DNA of 64,000 nucleotides from RHKX01 sp963823565 (GTDB taxonomy: Bacteria > Actinomycetota > Thermoleophilia > Solirubrobacterales > 70-9): positions 930,001-994,000 of the forward strand of contig CAWGLR010000003.1 in NCBI GenBank assembly GCA_963823565.1. The letters are read 5' to 3'. The position numbers were made by a program, and so were the translations under genes. The notes beneath the pieces were generated by a model. The model worked only from the letters and a program-made list of their open reading frames with translations. It was not told the DNA's origin and did not search any database. The first letter of the stretch is position 1. The number at the start of each line of letters is the position of its first letter. Positions 49,453 through 57,981 of the stretch are shown here, one piece after another.

Positions 49453-50976
49453 ATGGGAGCGAGGAGGGCTCGGCATCTGCCCGCGGCTGCGGTCGCGGTC
49501 CTCGTCCTCGCGCTTCTTTGCCTGCTCCTCCTGAGGGTGGGCGGCGCCGATGCGGCGCGCGGGGGCGGGCATGGGGCCGGGAGCGGCTCTCCCGTGGGAA
49601 CGCTTCAGAACGAAGGGCGGTGGATCGTCGACGCCCGCGGGCGCGTCGTCATCCTCCACGGGCTGAACATGGTGGCGAAGCGGCCGCCGTACCTTCCGTC
49701 GGCGCTGGGGTTCGGCCGCGACGACGCCCGCTTCCTCGCGCGCAACGGCTTCAACACCGTCCGGCTCGGGATGATCTACGGCGCGGTGGAGCCGCAGCCC
49801 GGGTCCTATGACAACGGGTACGTCGCGGCCTCCGCCCGCACCGAGCGGGTGCTCGGCCGCAGCGGGATCTACTCGCTTATCGACTTCCACCAGGACCTCT
49901 ACAACGAGCGCTTCGAAGGGGAGGGGTGGCCCGACTGGGCGACGCTCGACGACGGCCTGCCGGCGGAGCCGACGCCCGGGTTCCCGGTCACCTACCTGAC
50001 CAGTCCCGGCCTCAACCGCGCGTTCGACAACTTCTACGCCGACGCCCCGGGCCCCGGCGGGGTCGGGGTCCGGCAGCGGTACGCCGCCGCCTGGGAGAGG
50101 GTCGCCCGGCAGTTCCGCGGCCGCGACTCGGTGCTGGGCTACGACCTGCTGAACGAGCCGTGGTCCGGGAGCTCCTTCACGACGTGCACGAGCACCGTCG
50201 GCTGCCCGGCGTTCGACCGCGACTCGCTGGGGCCGATGTCGCGCCGGACGATCGCCGCGATCAGGGGAGTCGAGCGCCGCCACATCGTCTTCTACGAGCC
50301 GCACGTGCTCTTCAACTTCGGCGTCGCGACCCACCTGCCCGACCTCGGCGACAACCTCGGGTTCTCGTTCCACGTCTACTGCCTGACCGGCCTCATCGAG
50401 GGCGGGCCGGCGACGTGCGAGGAGGCGGAGGCGCTCCCGTTCGACAACGCTGACGCCCGCGCGCGCAGGTTCGGCGACTCGCTGATGCTCTCCGAGTTCG
50501 GGGCGACCGACGACATCGCCACGCTCGAGCGCATCGCGCGATACGCCGACGAGCACATGGTCTCCTGGCAGGAGTGGCACTACTGCGGCTGTGACGACCC
50601 GACCACGTCCGGCCCCGGCGACCGGCAGGCGCTGGTCAAGGACCCGCGGCTGCCCCCGCGCGGCGCCAACGTCTTCCGCGACAAGCTCGAGGCGCTCGCC
50701 CGTCCGTATCCGCAGGTGACCGCGGGGACCCCCCGCGCCTTCTCGTTCGACCCGGTCGCCAAGCGCTTCGAGTTCGCCTACAGCCCGCGCCGGGCCGACG
50801 GGAGGGGTCGCTTCCACGGCGGGCGGACCATCGTCTTCCTGCCGCGGATCCAGTACCCCGACGGGTATCGGGCGCGCGTCTCGGGTGCCGCATCGGTGCG
50901 GCGCGGCGGTAAGCGCCTGGTCATCGGGGCGCGGCGGGGCGCCGAGCTCGTGCGGGTCGTCGTCGCGCCCCGCTGA
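49453..50976 (+). CDS. Secreted GH5 glycoside hydrolase, endoglycoceramidase-like
   Basis: 507 aa from ATG 49453. Signal peptide or anchor helix (AAAVAVLVLALLCLLLL), then a TIM barrel with DARGRVVILHGLNMV, FNTVRLGMIYGAVEP, IDFHQDLYNERF, acid/base Glu in YDLLNEPW and nucleophile Glu in MLSEFGA, plus a C-terminal beta domain. This pattern is typical of endoglycoceramidase and steryl-glucosidase-type GH5 enzymes that act on glycolipids. Substrate is inferred. Confidence 0.9.
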   Translation: MGARRARHLPAAAVAVLVLALLCLLLLRVGGADAARGGGHGAGSGSPVGTLQNEGRWIVDARGRVVILHGLNMVAKRPPYLPSALGFGRDDARFLARNGFNTVRLGMIYGAVEPQPGSYDNGYVAASARTERVLGRSGIYSLIDFHQDLYNERFEGEGWPDWATLDDGLPAEPTPGFPVTYLTSPGLNRAFDNFYADAPGPGGVGVRQRYAAAWERVARQFRGRDSVLGYDLLNEPWSGSSFTTCTSTVGCPAFDRDSLGPMSRRTIAAIRGVERRHIVFYEPHVLFNFGVATHLPDLGDNLGFSFHVYCLTGLIEGGPATCEEAEALPFDNADARARRFGDSLMLSEFGATDDIATLERIARYADEHMVSWQEWHYCGCDDPTTSGPGDRQALVKDPRLPPRGANVFRDKLEALARPYPQVTAGTPRAFSFDPVAKRFEFAYSPRRADGRGRFHGGRTIVFLPRIQYPDGYRARVSGAASVRRGGKRLVIGARRGAELVRVVVAPR

Positions 50977-51027
50977 GGCGCGTCGCCGCCGGGAGGGAAG
51001 CCGTCCTGGCCGCGCCCGCGCGGGACT

Positions 51028-51054
51028 CATGAATGTCCGGCGATCAGCCGATAG
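51028..51054 (+). promoter_or_regulatory. Sigma-28 (FliA/WhiG)-like promoter before the GGDEF gene
   Basis: GCCGATAG at 51047-51054 matches the FliA/WhiG -10 (GCCGATAA) in seven of eight positions; CATGAAT at 51028-51034 is a loose -35. A leader of about 70 nt follows with a small hairpin AGCCGG/CCGGCT (about 51059-51080). Confidence 0.45.
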
Positions 51055-51133
51055 GTTGGCAGCCGGCCTGGGAAATCCGGCTCCGGGGGGAGCGAAAACC
51101 GGAACTCGAGCATTGCGGGGGAGAGGTGAGGAC

Positions 51134-52246
51134 TTGGACAGCAGAGCGAAAGTAGGGACCCTGGAGCCCTGCGCGCTCGACGAGCGATCCGAGCTCACCG
51201 ACGAGGAGGCCCTGACGCTCCGCCGCGAGGAGACGCGGCACAATTACCTCCTCGCGGGCGTCCTGTTCATCGGCGGCGGGTTCGGCGCGGTCGTCCCCGA
51301 CCTCCTGCACGAGCCCGCGCACTCGGCGACGGTCTTCCTGCTGCCGCTGCTCGCCGTGGTCTCGGGGATCGTCGTCCTCGCGCTCGCCGGCCGGCTGCGG
51401 CGCCGCTGGCTGCACGCGCTTGCGGTCGTCGCCGCGCTCGAGGTCGCGCTCACCGTCGCCTACGCCGATCTCATCTTCGCCACCTACTACACGTTCATCG
51501 CGATCTTCGCCGCCTACGTCTTCACGAGCCGCAAGGCGATCGCCGCGCACGTCGGGTTCCTCTCGCTGCTCGCGTTCGCGCCGCTCGTCTACTCCGACGA
51601 GCCCTCGAGCGCGACCCTCGAACAGGCCTCGATCCTGGTTCCGACGCTGGTCCTGGCCGCCGGCGCCGTCGCTTATCTGCGCGAGCGCCTCGGCGCCAGC
51701 GAGGCCCGCTACCGGCGTCTGTCCGAGCTCGACCCGCTCACCGGCATCGGCAATTACCGGATGCTGAGCATGCGCCTGCCGAGCGAGCTGCGGCGGCACG
51801 GTCGCTCGGGGCAGCCGCTCGCGCTTCTGGTCTTCGACCTCGACGGCTTCAAGCGCGTCAACGACAGCTACGGGCACCAGCGCGGCGACGCCGTGCTCCA
51901 GGCGGTCGCCGGGGCGCTCAGCGACGGCGTCCGCGACCACGACGTCGTCGTCCGCCAGGGCGGCGACGAGTTCGCGGTCGTCGCGCCCGAGACCGACGAG
52001 GTGGCCGCGGAGGCGCTCGCGGTCAGGCTCTGCCGGGCGATCGGGCGCATCTCTCCCGATGGCATGCAGATCGGCGCATCGACCGGGCTCGCGGTCTACC
52101 CGAGCGACGCCGACACGCTGGAGGGACTGCTCGCGGTCGCCGACGCGCAGCTTCGCGGGGTCAAGGACACCCGCGAGACGCGCTATGCACGGACTGCCCG
52201 GGCGGGCATCGCAGATACCGTCGCCGAGCGCGAGCGCGCCCTCTAG
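51134..52246 (+). CDS. Membrane-bound diguanylate cyclase (GGDEF)
   Basis: 370 aa from TTG 51134 (GAGAGGTGAGGA just upstream). Five or six membrane helices from about 35 to 180, a short linker, then a GGDEF domain: DPLTGIGNYRML, FDLDGFKRVNDSYGH and intact GGDEF at 276-280. RDHD at 267-270, five residues before it, is an inhibitory I-site. It makes c-di-GMP with product feedback. The sensory part is unrecognised. Possible motility-sigma control from the promoter at 51028. Confidence 0.9.
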   Translation: MDSRAKVGTLEPCALDERSELTDEEALTLRREETRHNYLLAGVLFIGGGFGAVVPDLLHEPAHSATVFLLPLLAVVSGIVVLALAGRLRRRWLHALAVVAALEVALTVAYADLIFATYYTFIAIFAAYVFTSRKAIAAHVGFLSLLAFAPLVYSDEPSSATLEQASILVPTLVLAAGAVAYLRERLGASEARYRRLSELDPLTGIGNYRMLSMRLPSELRRHGRSGQPLALLVFDLDGFKRVNDSYGHQRGDAVLQAVAGALSDGVRDHDVVVRQGGDEFAVVAPETDEVAAEALAVRLCRAIGRISPDGMQIGASTGLAVYPSDADTLEGLLAVADAQLRGVKDTRETRYARTARAGIADTVAERERAL

Positions 52247-52266
52247 AGCGGGGGAGTGCCGGCCGG

Positions 52267-53910
52267 TTGAGCGCCCGTCCCGGAGGTGCGGCGAAGTGGA
52301 GCGTGGTCGTGGCCCTCGCCTCGGCCCAGTTCATCATGGTCCTCGACTCGACGGTGATGAACGTGTCGATCCAGAAGGTGATCGACGACCTCGACTCGAC
52401 CGTGACGCGGATGCAGCTCGCGATCGCGGCCTACACGCTGACGATGGCCGCGCTGATGATGGTCGGCGGCAAGGTCGGAGACGTCATCGGCCGTCGCCGC
52501 GCGTTCCGCCTTGGCCTCGTCATCTACGGACTCGGCGCCGCGATCACCGCTGCGGCGCCCTCGATGGGGGTGCTGATCCTCGGCTGGTCGATCGTCGAGG
52601 CGATCGGGGCGGCGCTGATGATCCCCGCGGTCACCGCGCTGATCGCCGCCAACTACGAGGGCAGGGACCGAGCCCTCTGCTACGGCGTGATCGGCGGCAT
52701 GGCCGGGGCCGCGGCGGCGGCCGGTCCGATCATCGGCGGCTGGGTCTCGACGCAGTGGAGCTGGCGCGACGTCTTCGCCGCCGAGGCGGTGATCGTCGTC
52801 GGCCTGCTCGCCGCCTCGCGGGTGATTCGCGACCTGCCGCGGCCGAAGCACCCGCCGCGGCTCGACCTCGTCGGCGCCGTCCTGTCGGCGCTCGGGCTCG
52901 CGCTCGCGGTTCTCGGTGTCGTCCAGAGCACCGAGTGGGGATGGATCCACCCGAAGGGCGCGCTCACCGTCGCCGGGACCGAGATCACCCCGCTCGGATT
53001 CTCGGTGGTCCCGTTCCTGATCCTCGCCGGGCTCGTGCTGTTGTGGTGCTTCGCCGAGTGGGAACGCCGGATGACCGCGCGAGGCCGGGACCCGCTGGTG
53101 CGCCTGGCGCTGCTGCGGATCCCGCGCCTGCGGGCGGGCCTCGCCTCGATGGGGGTGATGACGCTGGCGATGGGAGGGACGTTCTTCGTCTTGCCGCTGT
53201 ACCTGCAGATCGTGCTCGGCAAGGATCCGCTCGACACCGGCGTCGCGATCCTGCCGCTCTCGGTCGCCGTCTTCGTCGTCTCACTCGGCGCCTCGCGGCT
53301 GTCCTCGCGGGTCGCGCCGCGGCGGATCATCCGCGCCGGCATCGTCGCGATCCTGCTCGGCGCCGTGCTGCTGATGGTGACGGTCGACGAGGAGCTGCGC
53401 AGCTTCGAGTTCGGCGCTTCGATCGCGGTCCTCGGCATGGGCCTCGGCCTGATGGCCTCCCAGATCGGCAACGTCAACCTCTCATCCGTCGGGCCTGCGG
53501 AGACGAGCGAGGTCGGCGGGCTTCAGGGAACCGCGCAGAACCTCGGGACCGCGGTGGGCACGGCGCTGATCGGCTCGATCCTGCTCGGCAGCCTGACCGG
53601 GGCCTTCGACCGCCAGGTCGAGTCGAATCCCGCGCTCCCGGCCCACGTCCGCTCGGAGGTCTCGGCCGAGACCAGGCAGGGCGTCCAGTTCGTCCCGGCA
53701 TCGACCGCCGAGGGGGTGCTGCGCCGTGCCGGCCTGCCCGCCAAGCAGGTCGACGAGATCGACTCCGCCTACGGGGACGCGCAGATCACGGCGCTCAAGG
53801 TCGCGCTCGGCGGCGTCGCGATCATCGCCCTCGCCGGGCTGGCCACCACCCGCCGGCTCCCCGCCGAGCCGCTCGGGACCGACGACGCACCCGCCGCCGC
53901 CGCGACGTAG
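52267..53910 (+). CDS. MFS exporter, DHA2 family (second)
   Basis: 547 aa from TTG 52267. FIMVLDSTVMNVSIQKVIDDL, GGKVGDVIGRRRAF (motif A) and AAGPIIGGWVSTQWSWRDVF (motif C), fourteen helices. A hydrophilic loop of about 60 residues (FDRQVESNPALPAHVRSEVS onward) lies before the last helix. Putative drug or metabolite exporter. No partner regulator adjoins it. Confidence 0.9.
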   Translation: MSARPGGAAKWSVVVALASAQFIMVLDSTVMNVSIQKVIDDLDSTVTRMQLAIAAYTLTMAALMMVGGKVGDVIGRRRAFRLGLVIYGLGAAITAAAPSMGVLILGWSIVEAIGAALMIPAVTALIAANYEGRDRALCYGVIGGMAGAAAAAGPIIGGWVSTQWSWRDVFAAEAVIVVGLLAASRVIRDLPRPKHPPRLDLVGAVLSALGLALAVLGVVQSTEWGWIHPKGALTVAGTEITPLGFSVVPFLILAGLVLLWCFAEWERRMTARGRDPLVRLALLRIPRLRAGLASMGVMTLAMGGTFFVLPLYLQIVLGKDPLDTGVAILPLSVAVFVVSLGASRLSSRVAPRRIIRAGIVAILLGAVLLMVTVDEELRSFEFGASIAVLGMGLGLMASQIGNVNLSSVGPAETSEVGGLQGTAQNLGTAVGTALIGSILLGSLTGAFDRQVESNPALPAHVRSEVSAETRQGVQFVPASTAEGVLRRAGLPAKQVDEIDSAYGDAQITALKVALGGVAIIALAGLATTRRLPAEPLGTDDAPAAAAT

Positions 53911-53914
53911 ACGC

Positions 53915-54110
53915 CTACCAGGCGCCGCCCCCGCCACCGCCGGAGAAGCCGCCGCCGCCGGAGGAGGAGGACTCGGGCGCCACCTGTGAGGAGAGGCCGG
54001 AGCCGAGTTGTCCACGGCCAGCCGCATCCGGACGAGCCGGTTGTAGGTGACGAGGACGAAGAGCCCGAGGACGAGCAGGAGGCCGCGAGCGCAATCAGCA
54101 CCACAGTCAT
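53915..54110 (-). pseudogene. Deletion scar fusing a LemA N-terminus to the tail of a TPM/DUF2207-type protein
   Basis: From ATG 54110 the minus strand reads MTVVLIALA, then after a one-base frame change LLLVLGLFVLVTYNRLVRMR and LAVDN, the membrane helix and start of LemA. After another change it reads SSGGGGFSGGGGGGAW and TAG (53915-53917), the Gly-rich ending typical of TPM/DUF2207 proteins coded next to lemA. The whole middle is gone. Clear relic of two adjacent genes. Confidence 0.7.
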
Positions 54111-54169
54111 CGGAGTCCGGTCGCTTCTGGCATGTGCCGAAACCCATCCGCCCGGGTAGGGTCCGCGCC

Positions 54170-54916
54170 GTGGAGCTCGGCGGCAAGGTCGCGGTGATCA
54201 CCGGAGGCGCCGGCGGGCTCGGCTCGGCGACCGCGCGGGCGCTCGCGGCTGCCGGCGCCCGGGTCGTGGTCGCCGACGTCGACCCCGACGGCGGCGAGGC
54301 GGTCGCCGCCGAGGTCGGCGGCGCGTTCGTCCGCTGCGACGTCGCGAGCCTCGAGGAGAACCGGGCCATGTTCGAGTTCGCGGCCGAGCGCTTCGGCGGG
54401 GTCGACCTCGTCCACCTCAACGCCGGCGTTGCGAGCGGCATCGGCGTCGGCGACGACTTCGACGTCGCCCGCTACCGGCGGCTGATGGGGATCAACCTCG
54501 ATGGCGTCGTCTTCGGCACCCACGAGGCGGTGCGGGCGCTGCGGGCGCGGGGCGGAGGGGCGATCGTCGCCACGGCCTCGCTCGCCGGGCTCGCCTCGGT
54601 CCCCTACGACCCGCTCTACGCGGCCAACAAGCACGCCGTCGTCGGCCTCGCGCGCTCGCTCGGCCCCGGCCTCGTCCAGGAGGGCATCCGCTACAACGCG
54701 ATCTGCCCGGGCTTCGCCGAGTCCGCGATCATCGAGCCGATCCGCGACGCCCTCCTCGACTCGGGGTTGCCGATCATCCCCGCCGAGAAGGTCGCCGGCG
54801 CGGTCGTCGAGCTCTTCGCCGGCGAGATGACCGGCGAGTGCTGGTACGTGCAGCCCGGGCGCGACGCGGAGGCGTTCCGCTTCCGCAACGTCCCCGGTCC
54901 CAGGGCCGAGCAATAG
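54170..54916 (+). CDS. Short-chain dehydrogenase/reductase
   Basis: 248 aa from GTG 54170. TGGAGGLGSATARAL loop, Asp of VVADVDPDGG preferring NAD(H), HLNAGVASG, catalytic Ser in ATASLAGL and Tyr-Lys in YAANKHA. C-terminal WYVQPGRDAEAFRFRNVPG. Substrate not known. The composite repeat and the P450 control region lie downstream. Confidence 0.88.
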   Translation: MELGGKVAVITGGAGGLGSATARALAAAGARVVVADVDPDGGEAVAAEVGGAFVRCDVASLEENRAMFEFAAERFGGVDLVHLNAGVASGIGVGDDFDVARYRRLMGINLDGVVFGTHEAVRALRARGGGAIVATASLAGLASVPYDPLYAANKHAVVGLARSLGPGLVQEGIRYNAICPGFAESAIIEPIRDALLDSGLPIIPAEKVAGAVVELFAGEMTGECWYVQPGRDAEAFRFRNVPGPRAEQ

Positions 54917-54993
54917 GCCCCCGCGGCGGCCGGCGGGGCCGTTGCGGTTGGGCGGGGAAAGACGGAGGACCGGGCGCCCGCCGCCGCGCTGCT

Positions 54994-55031
54994 GGGGTCT
55001 CTGCCGCCAACTATTTGGCGCGAGAGACCCC
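54994..55031. repeat. Composite palindromic repeat, fourth copy
   Basis: Perfect 9-bp outer arms GGGGTCTCT (54994-55002) and AGAGACCCC (55023-55031) enclose CGCCAA-CTAT-TTGGCG (55005-55020). Same plan and nearly the same words as copy 2 at 25119. Confidence 0.8.
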
Positions 55032-55051
55032 GCCGCGCGGGTGGGAGCGGT

Positions 55052-55099
55052 GGACTGCTCGACATACCGGGCCGGACTGCTCGACATACCGGCCGGTAT
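55052..55099. promoter_or_regulatory. Direct and inverted repeats upstream of the P450 gene, probable TetR operator
   Basis: GGACTGCTCGACATACCGG occurs twice with a 22-bp period (55052-55070, 55074-55092). The second copy runs into the perfect palindrome ATACCGGCCGGTAT (55086-55099). TCGACA inside could be a -35. The P450 start is 22 bp after the palindrome. The TetR gene at 56482 is the natural candidate to bind here. Confidence 0.65.
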
Positions 55100-55120
55100 C
55101 TGTGATAGATACTCAGCGGT

Positions 55121-56485
55121 ATGCGAACTGATCAGACCTCCGCCGCCGCCGCTTCCCTGCCGCCCGGGCCCAACTGGCCCGTGCCCTACTCGACCGCCGC
55201 CTGGGTCGCCCGCCCCTGGTCGACGCTGCGGCGGATGCGCGATCGCTACGGCGAGACCTTCCGCTACCGCCTCGCGAACGAGAACGACTGGGTCTTCCTC
55301 TCGAACCCCGAGCACGTCAAGGAGGTCTTCCGCGGCGATCCGCGCCTGCTGCACGCCGGCGAGGCGAACGCCATCCTCCGGCCGGTGCTCGGCAGCCACT
55401 CGGTGCTGCTGCTGGACGAGGAGCGCCACATGAGTCAGCGCAAGCTGCTGCTGCCGCCCTTCCACGGCGAGCGGATGAAGCAGTACGGCGAGATCATGGA
55501 CCAGGCGGCGGTCCGCGAGATCGAGCGCTGGCCGGTCGGCGAGGAGATCGAGCTGGCGCCGCGGATGGCCTCGATCACGCTCGAGGTGATCATGCGCGCC
55601 GTCTTCGGGGTCGACGAGCTCGACCGGCGCTTCGAGCGCCTGGGGAAGATGCTGCGGGACCTCCTCGACCTGCTCGGCAGCCCGCGCGGCTTCGCGCTGC
55701 CGATGCTGCTCGGGCCCGAGCGCGCCGGGAAGATGCTCCGCCGCGAGCTCGACCCGATCGACGAGGCGATCGCCGAGCTGATCGCCGAGCGGCGCCGCGA
55801 CCCGAGCCTCGGAGAGCGGGAGGACATCCTCTCGCTGCTGCTGGAGGCCCGCCACGAGGACGGCTCGCCGATGAGCGGCGTCGAGCTCCGCGACGAGCTG
55901 CTGACGCTGCTGGTCGCCGGGCACGAGACGACGGCGACGGCGCTCTCCTGGGCGTTCGAGCGGCTGACCCGCTCGCCGGACGTCCTGCGGCGGCTCGAGG
56001 ACGAGGTCGCGGCGGGCGAGGAGGACTACCTCGACGCGGTCATCGCCGAGACGCTGCGGCTGCGCCCGGTGATCAGCATCGTGCTGCGGCGGCTCACCGA
56101 GCCGATGGAGATCGCCGGCTACGAGCTGCCGGCGGGAGTCTCCGTCGCACCGTGCATCTACCTGATGCACCGCCGCGAGGACATCTACCCGGAGCCCGAC
56201 CGATTCCGGCCCGAGCGCTTCCTCGAGAGCCCGCCCGGCACCTACACCTGGATCCCGTTCGGCGGCGGCGTCCGCCGCTGCATCGGTGCCGCGTTCGCCC
56301 AGTTCGAGATGAAGGCCGTGCTCCGCGCGGTCGTCTCGCGGACGCGGCTGACGCCCTCGGAGCCCGGCGCGGAGTCCTCCCGGCGGCGTGCGATCACCCA
56401 CGTGCCGTCGCGGCGGGCCCGCGTGGTCGTCGGCCGGACGCCGCCGCGGCGAGTGCCGGAGCCGGAGCCGGCCGCGGTCGCGTGA
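55121..56485 (+). CDS. Cytochrome P450
   Basis: 454 aa from ATG 55121. Proline-rich start (SLPPGPNWPVPYS), I-helix AGHETTA, ETLR (ExxR), FRPERF and the heme loop FGGGVRRCIGAAFA with ligand Cys387. No membrane anchor, so soluble. The set of motifs recalls CYP110/CYP102-like fatty-acid or terpene hydroxylases, but the substrate is open. No ferredoxin or reductase gene adjoins. In one unit with a TetR regulator and an SGNH hydrolase through GTGA overlaps. Confidence 0.93.
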   Translation: MRTDQTSAAAASLPPGPNWPVPYSTAAWVARPWSTLRRMRDRYGETFRYRLANENDWVFLSNPEHVKEVFRGDPRLLHAGEANAILRPVLGSHSVLLLDEERHMSQRKLLLPPFHGERMKQYGEIMDQAAVREIERWPVGEEIELAPRMASITLEVIMRAVFGVDELDRRFERLGKMLRDLLDLLGSPRGFALPMLLGPERAGKMLRRELDPIDEAIAELIAERRRDPSLGEREDILSLLLEARHEDGSPMSGVELRDELLTLLVAGHETTATALSWAFERLTRSPDVLRRLEDEVAAGEEDYLDAVIAETLRLRPVISIVLRRLTEPMEIAGYELPAGVSVAPCIYLMHRREDIYPEPDRFRPERFLESPPGTYTWIPFGGGVRRCIGAAFAQFEMKAVLRAVVSRTRLTPSEPGAESSRRRAITHVPSRRARVVVGRTPPRRVPEPEPAAVA

Positions 56486-57135
56486 GCGAGGCGACCCTGA
56501 CCCGGCGCGAGCAGCACGCTCGCACCCGCCGGGAGCTGATCGACGCGGCGACGCGCGTCTTCGCTGCGCGCGGGCTCGACGCCTCGATCGACGAGATCGC
56601 CGCCGAGGCCGGGTACACGAAGGGCGCGTTCTACGCGAGCTTCGCGAGCAAGGAGGAGCTGTTCCTCGAGGTCGTCGACATCCGCTTCCAGACCGAGGCG
56701 ACGCGGCTCGGCGAGCTGCTGGCCGGCGACGAGGACCCCGAGGGCCAGGCGCGGGCGGCGGCGATCGACTTCGTCCGCTTCGTCTCGGCCGACCCCGGCT
56801 GGTCGCGGCTGTTCTTCGAGTTCACCGTCCGCGCCGTCCGCGAGCCGGGCTTCCGCGAGCACCTCGCCGGCCGCTACGACACCCTGCGCGCGCGGCTCAC
56901 CGACGTCTATCGCCGCTGGACCGCAGAGCTCGGCGTCGATTCGCCGATCCCGCTCGAGGAGGTGGCGACGATGACCTACTGCATGGCCAACGGCTTCCTC
57001 GCCGAGCGCCTGATCGACCCCGAGATCTCCGAGGAGGTCTTCGGCTCGATGATGGCCGTCTTCATCCGCGGCCTGCAGGGGATGGCGGAGGACGGGCCTC
57101 CGGGGGGCGCGAACGGGCAAGATTCCGGGGTGTGA
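56482..57135 (+). CDS. TetR-family regulator of the P450 unit
   Basis: 217 aa from GTG 56482 (GTGA overlap). TetR helix-turn-helix at about 12-58 (RRELIDAATRVFAARGLDASIDEIAAEAGYTKGAFYASFASKEELF is the region's content, with TKGAFYASF as recognition helix), and a helical ligand domain. Most likely represses its own operon from the 55052-55099 repeats; ligand unknown, perhaps the P450 substrate. Confidence 0.9.
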   Translation: MSEATLTRREQHARTRRELIDAATRVFAARGLDASIDEIAAEAGYTKGAFYASFASKEELFLEVVDIRFQTEATRLGELLAGDEDPEGQARAAAIDFVRFVSADPGWSRLFFEFTVRAVREPGFREHLAGRYDTLRARLTDVYRRWTAELGVDSPIPLEEVATMTYCMANGFLAERLIDPEISEEVFGSMMAVFIRGLQGMAEDGPPGGANGQDSGV

Positions 57136-57920
57136 GCTTCGAGCGATACGTCGCCCTCGGTGACTCCACCACCGAGGGTCTCGAGGACCGCTACCCCGGC
57201 GGCGGCTACCGGGGCTGGGCCGACCGCCTGGCCGAGCTGGTCGCGGCGGAGAGCCCGGGCCTGCGCTACGCGAACCTCGCGATCCGCGGCCGCAAGCTGC
57301 CGCAGATCAGGGCCGAGCAGCTCGAGCCGGCCCTCGCGATGGAGCCCGACCTGGCGAGCGTCCTCGGCGGCCTCAACGACATCCTCCGCCGCGAGGTCGA
57401 CCTCGACGCCCGGGCAGGCGACCTCGAGGCGATCGTCTCGGCGCTGCGGGGGGCTGGGGCGACGGTCGTCGTCATGACCTATCCCGACCCGACCGCGATC
57501 ATCACTGTGGCGGCATCGCGGATCCGACCTCGGGTCACGGCGTTCAACGAGGCGATCAGGGAGGTCGGCGGCCGCCACGACGCGGTCGTGGTCGATCTCG
57601 ATCGCCACGCCGAGCCCCACCCCGCCTTCTGGTGCGACGATCGCCTGCACGCCAACTCCCGCGGGCACGAGTGGATCGCGGCGATGGCCGCGACCGAGCT
57701 CGGGATCGCCGTCGCCGACGGCGACTGGAACGCCGAGCTGCCGCCGCACCGCCCGCCTCCTCGACCCCTCCGCGTCGCGACCGACGTCGCCTGGATGGGC
57801 CGCCACCTCGCGCCGTGGGTGATGCGGCGGGTCCGCGGCCGCTCCTCCGGCGACGGGATCGAGCCGAAGCGGCCGGCCCTGGCACCGGTGCAGCGGACCG
57901 CACCGCGGCCTCCGGGCTAG
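57132..57920 (+). CDS. SGNH/GDSL-type hydrolase
   Basis: 262 aa from GTG 57132. VALGDSTTEG (block I, catalytic Ser), ANLAIRGRKL (block II), GGLNDILRR (block III) and the C-terminal CDDRLHANSRGH (Asp, His). No signal peptide, so cytosolic, followed by a Pro/Arg-rich tail. An esterase likely serving the P450 substrate route; specificity unknown. Confidence 0.9.
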   Translation: MSFERYVALGDSTTEGLEDRYPGGGYRGWADRLAELVAAESPGLRYANLAIRGRKLPQIRAEQLEPALAMEPDLASVLGGLNDILRREVDLDARAGDLEAIVSALRGAGATVVVMTYPDPTAIITVAASRIRPRVTAFNEAIREVGGRHDAVVVDLDRHAEPHPAFWCDDRLHANSRGHEWIAAMAATELGIAVADGDWNAELPPHRPPPRPLRVATDVAWMGRHLAPWVMRRVRGRSSGDGIEPKRPALAPVQRTAPRPPG

Positions 57921-57981
57921 GGACGCGGGCCGGGGCGGGAACGTGCGATGGTGCCGACCCCACCCGCAGAGAGGATCGCCG

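Noticed and set aside
47682..49811. Long plus-strand open frames opposite the DHA2 exporter gene
   Set aside because: They are antisense to a well-supported membrane protein, are Arg/Asp/Gly-rich without domains, and arise because stop codons are rare at this GC content. The same applies to long frames opposite the exporter pair at 34391-38001 and the penicillin acylase at 42695-44665.
51031..51133. c-di-GMP riboswitch in the leader of the GGDEF gene
   Set aside because: The leader is only about 70-80 nt and lacks the conserved GEMM core; only a small hairpin is visible.
55121..57920. Natural-product biosynthetic cluster around the P450
   Set aside because: Only a P450, a regulator and an SGNH hydrolase are linked. 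No synthase, ligase or redox partner is adjacent.
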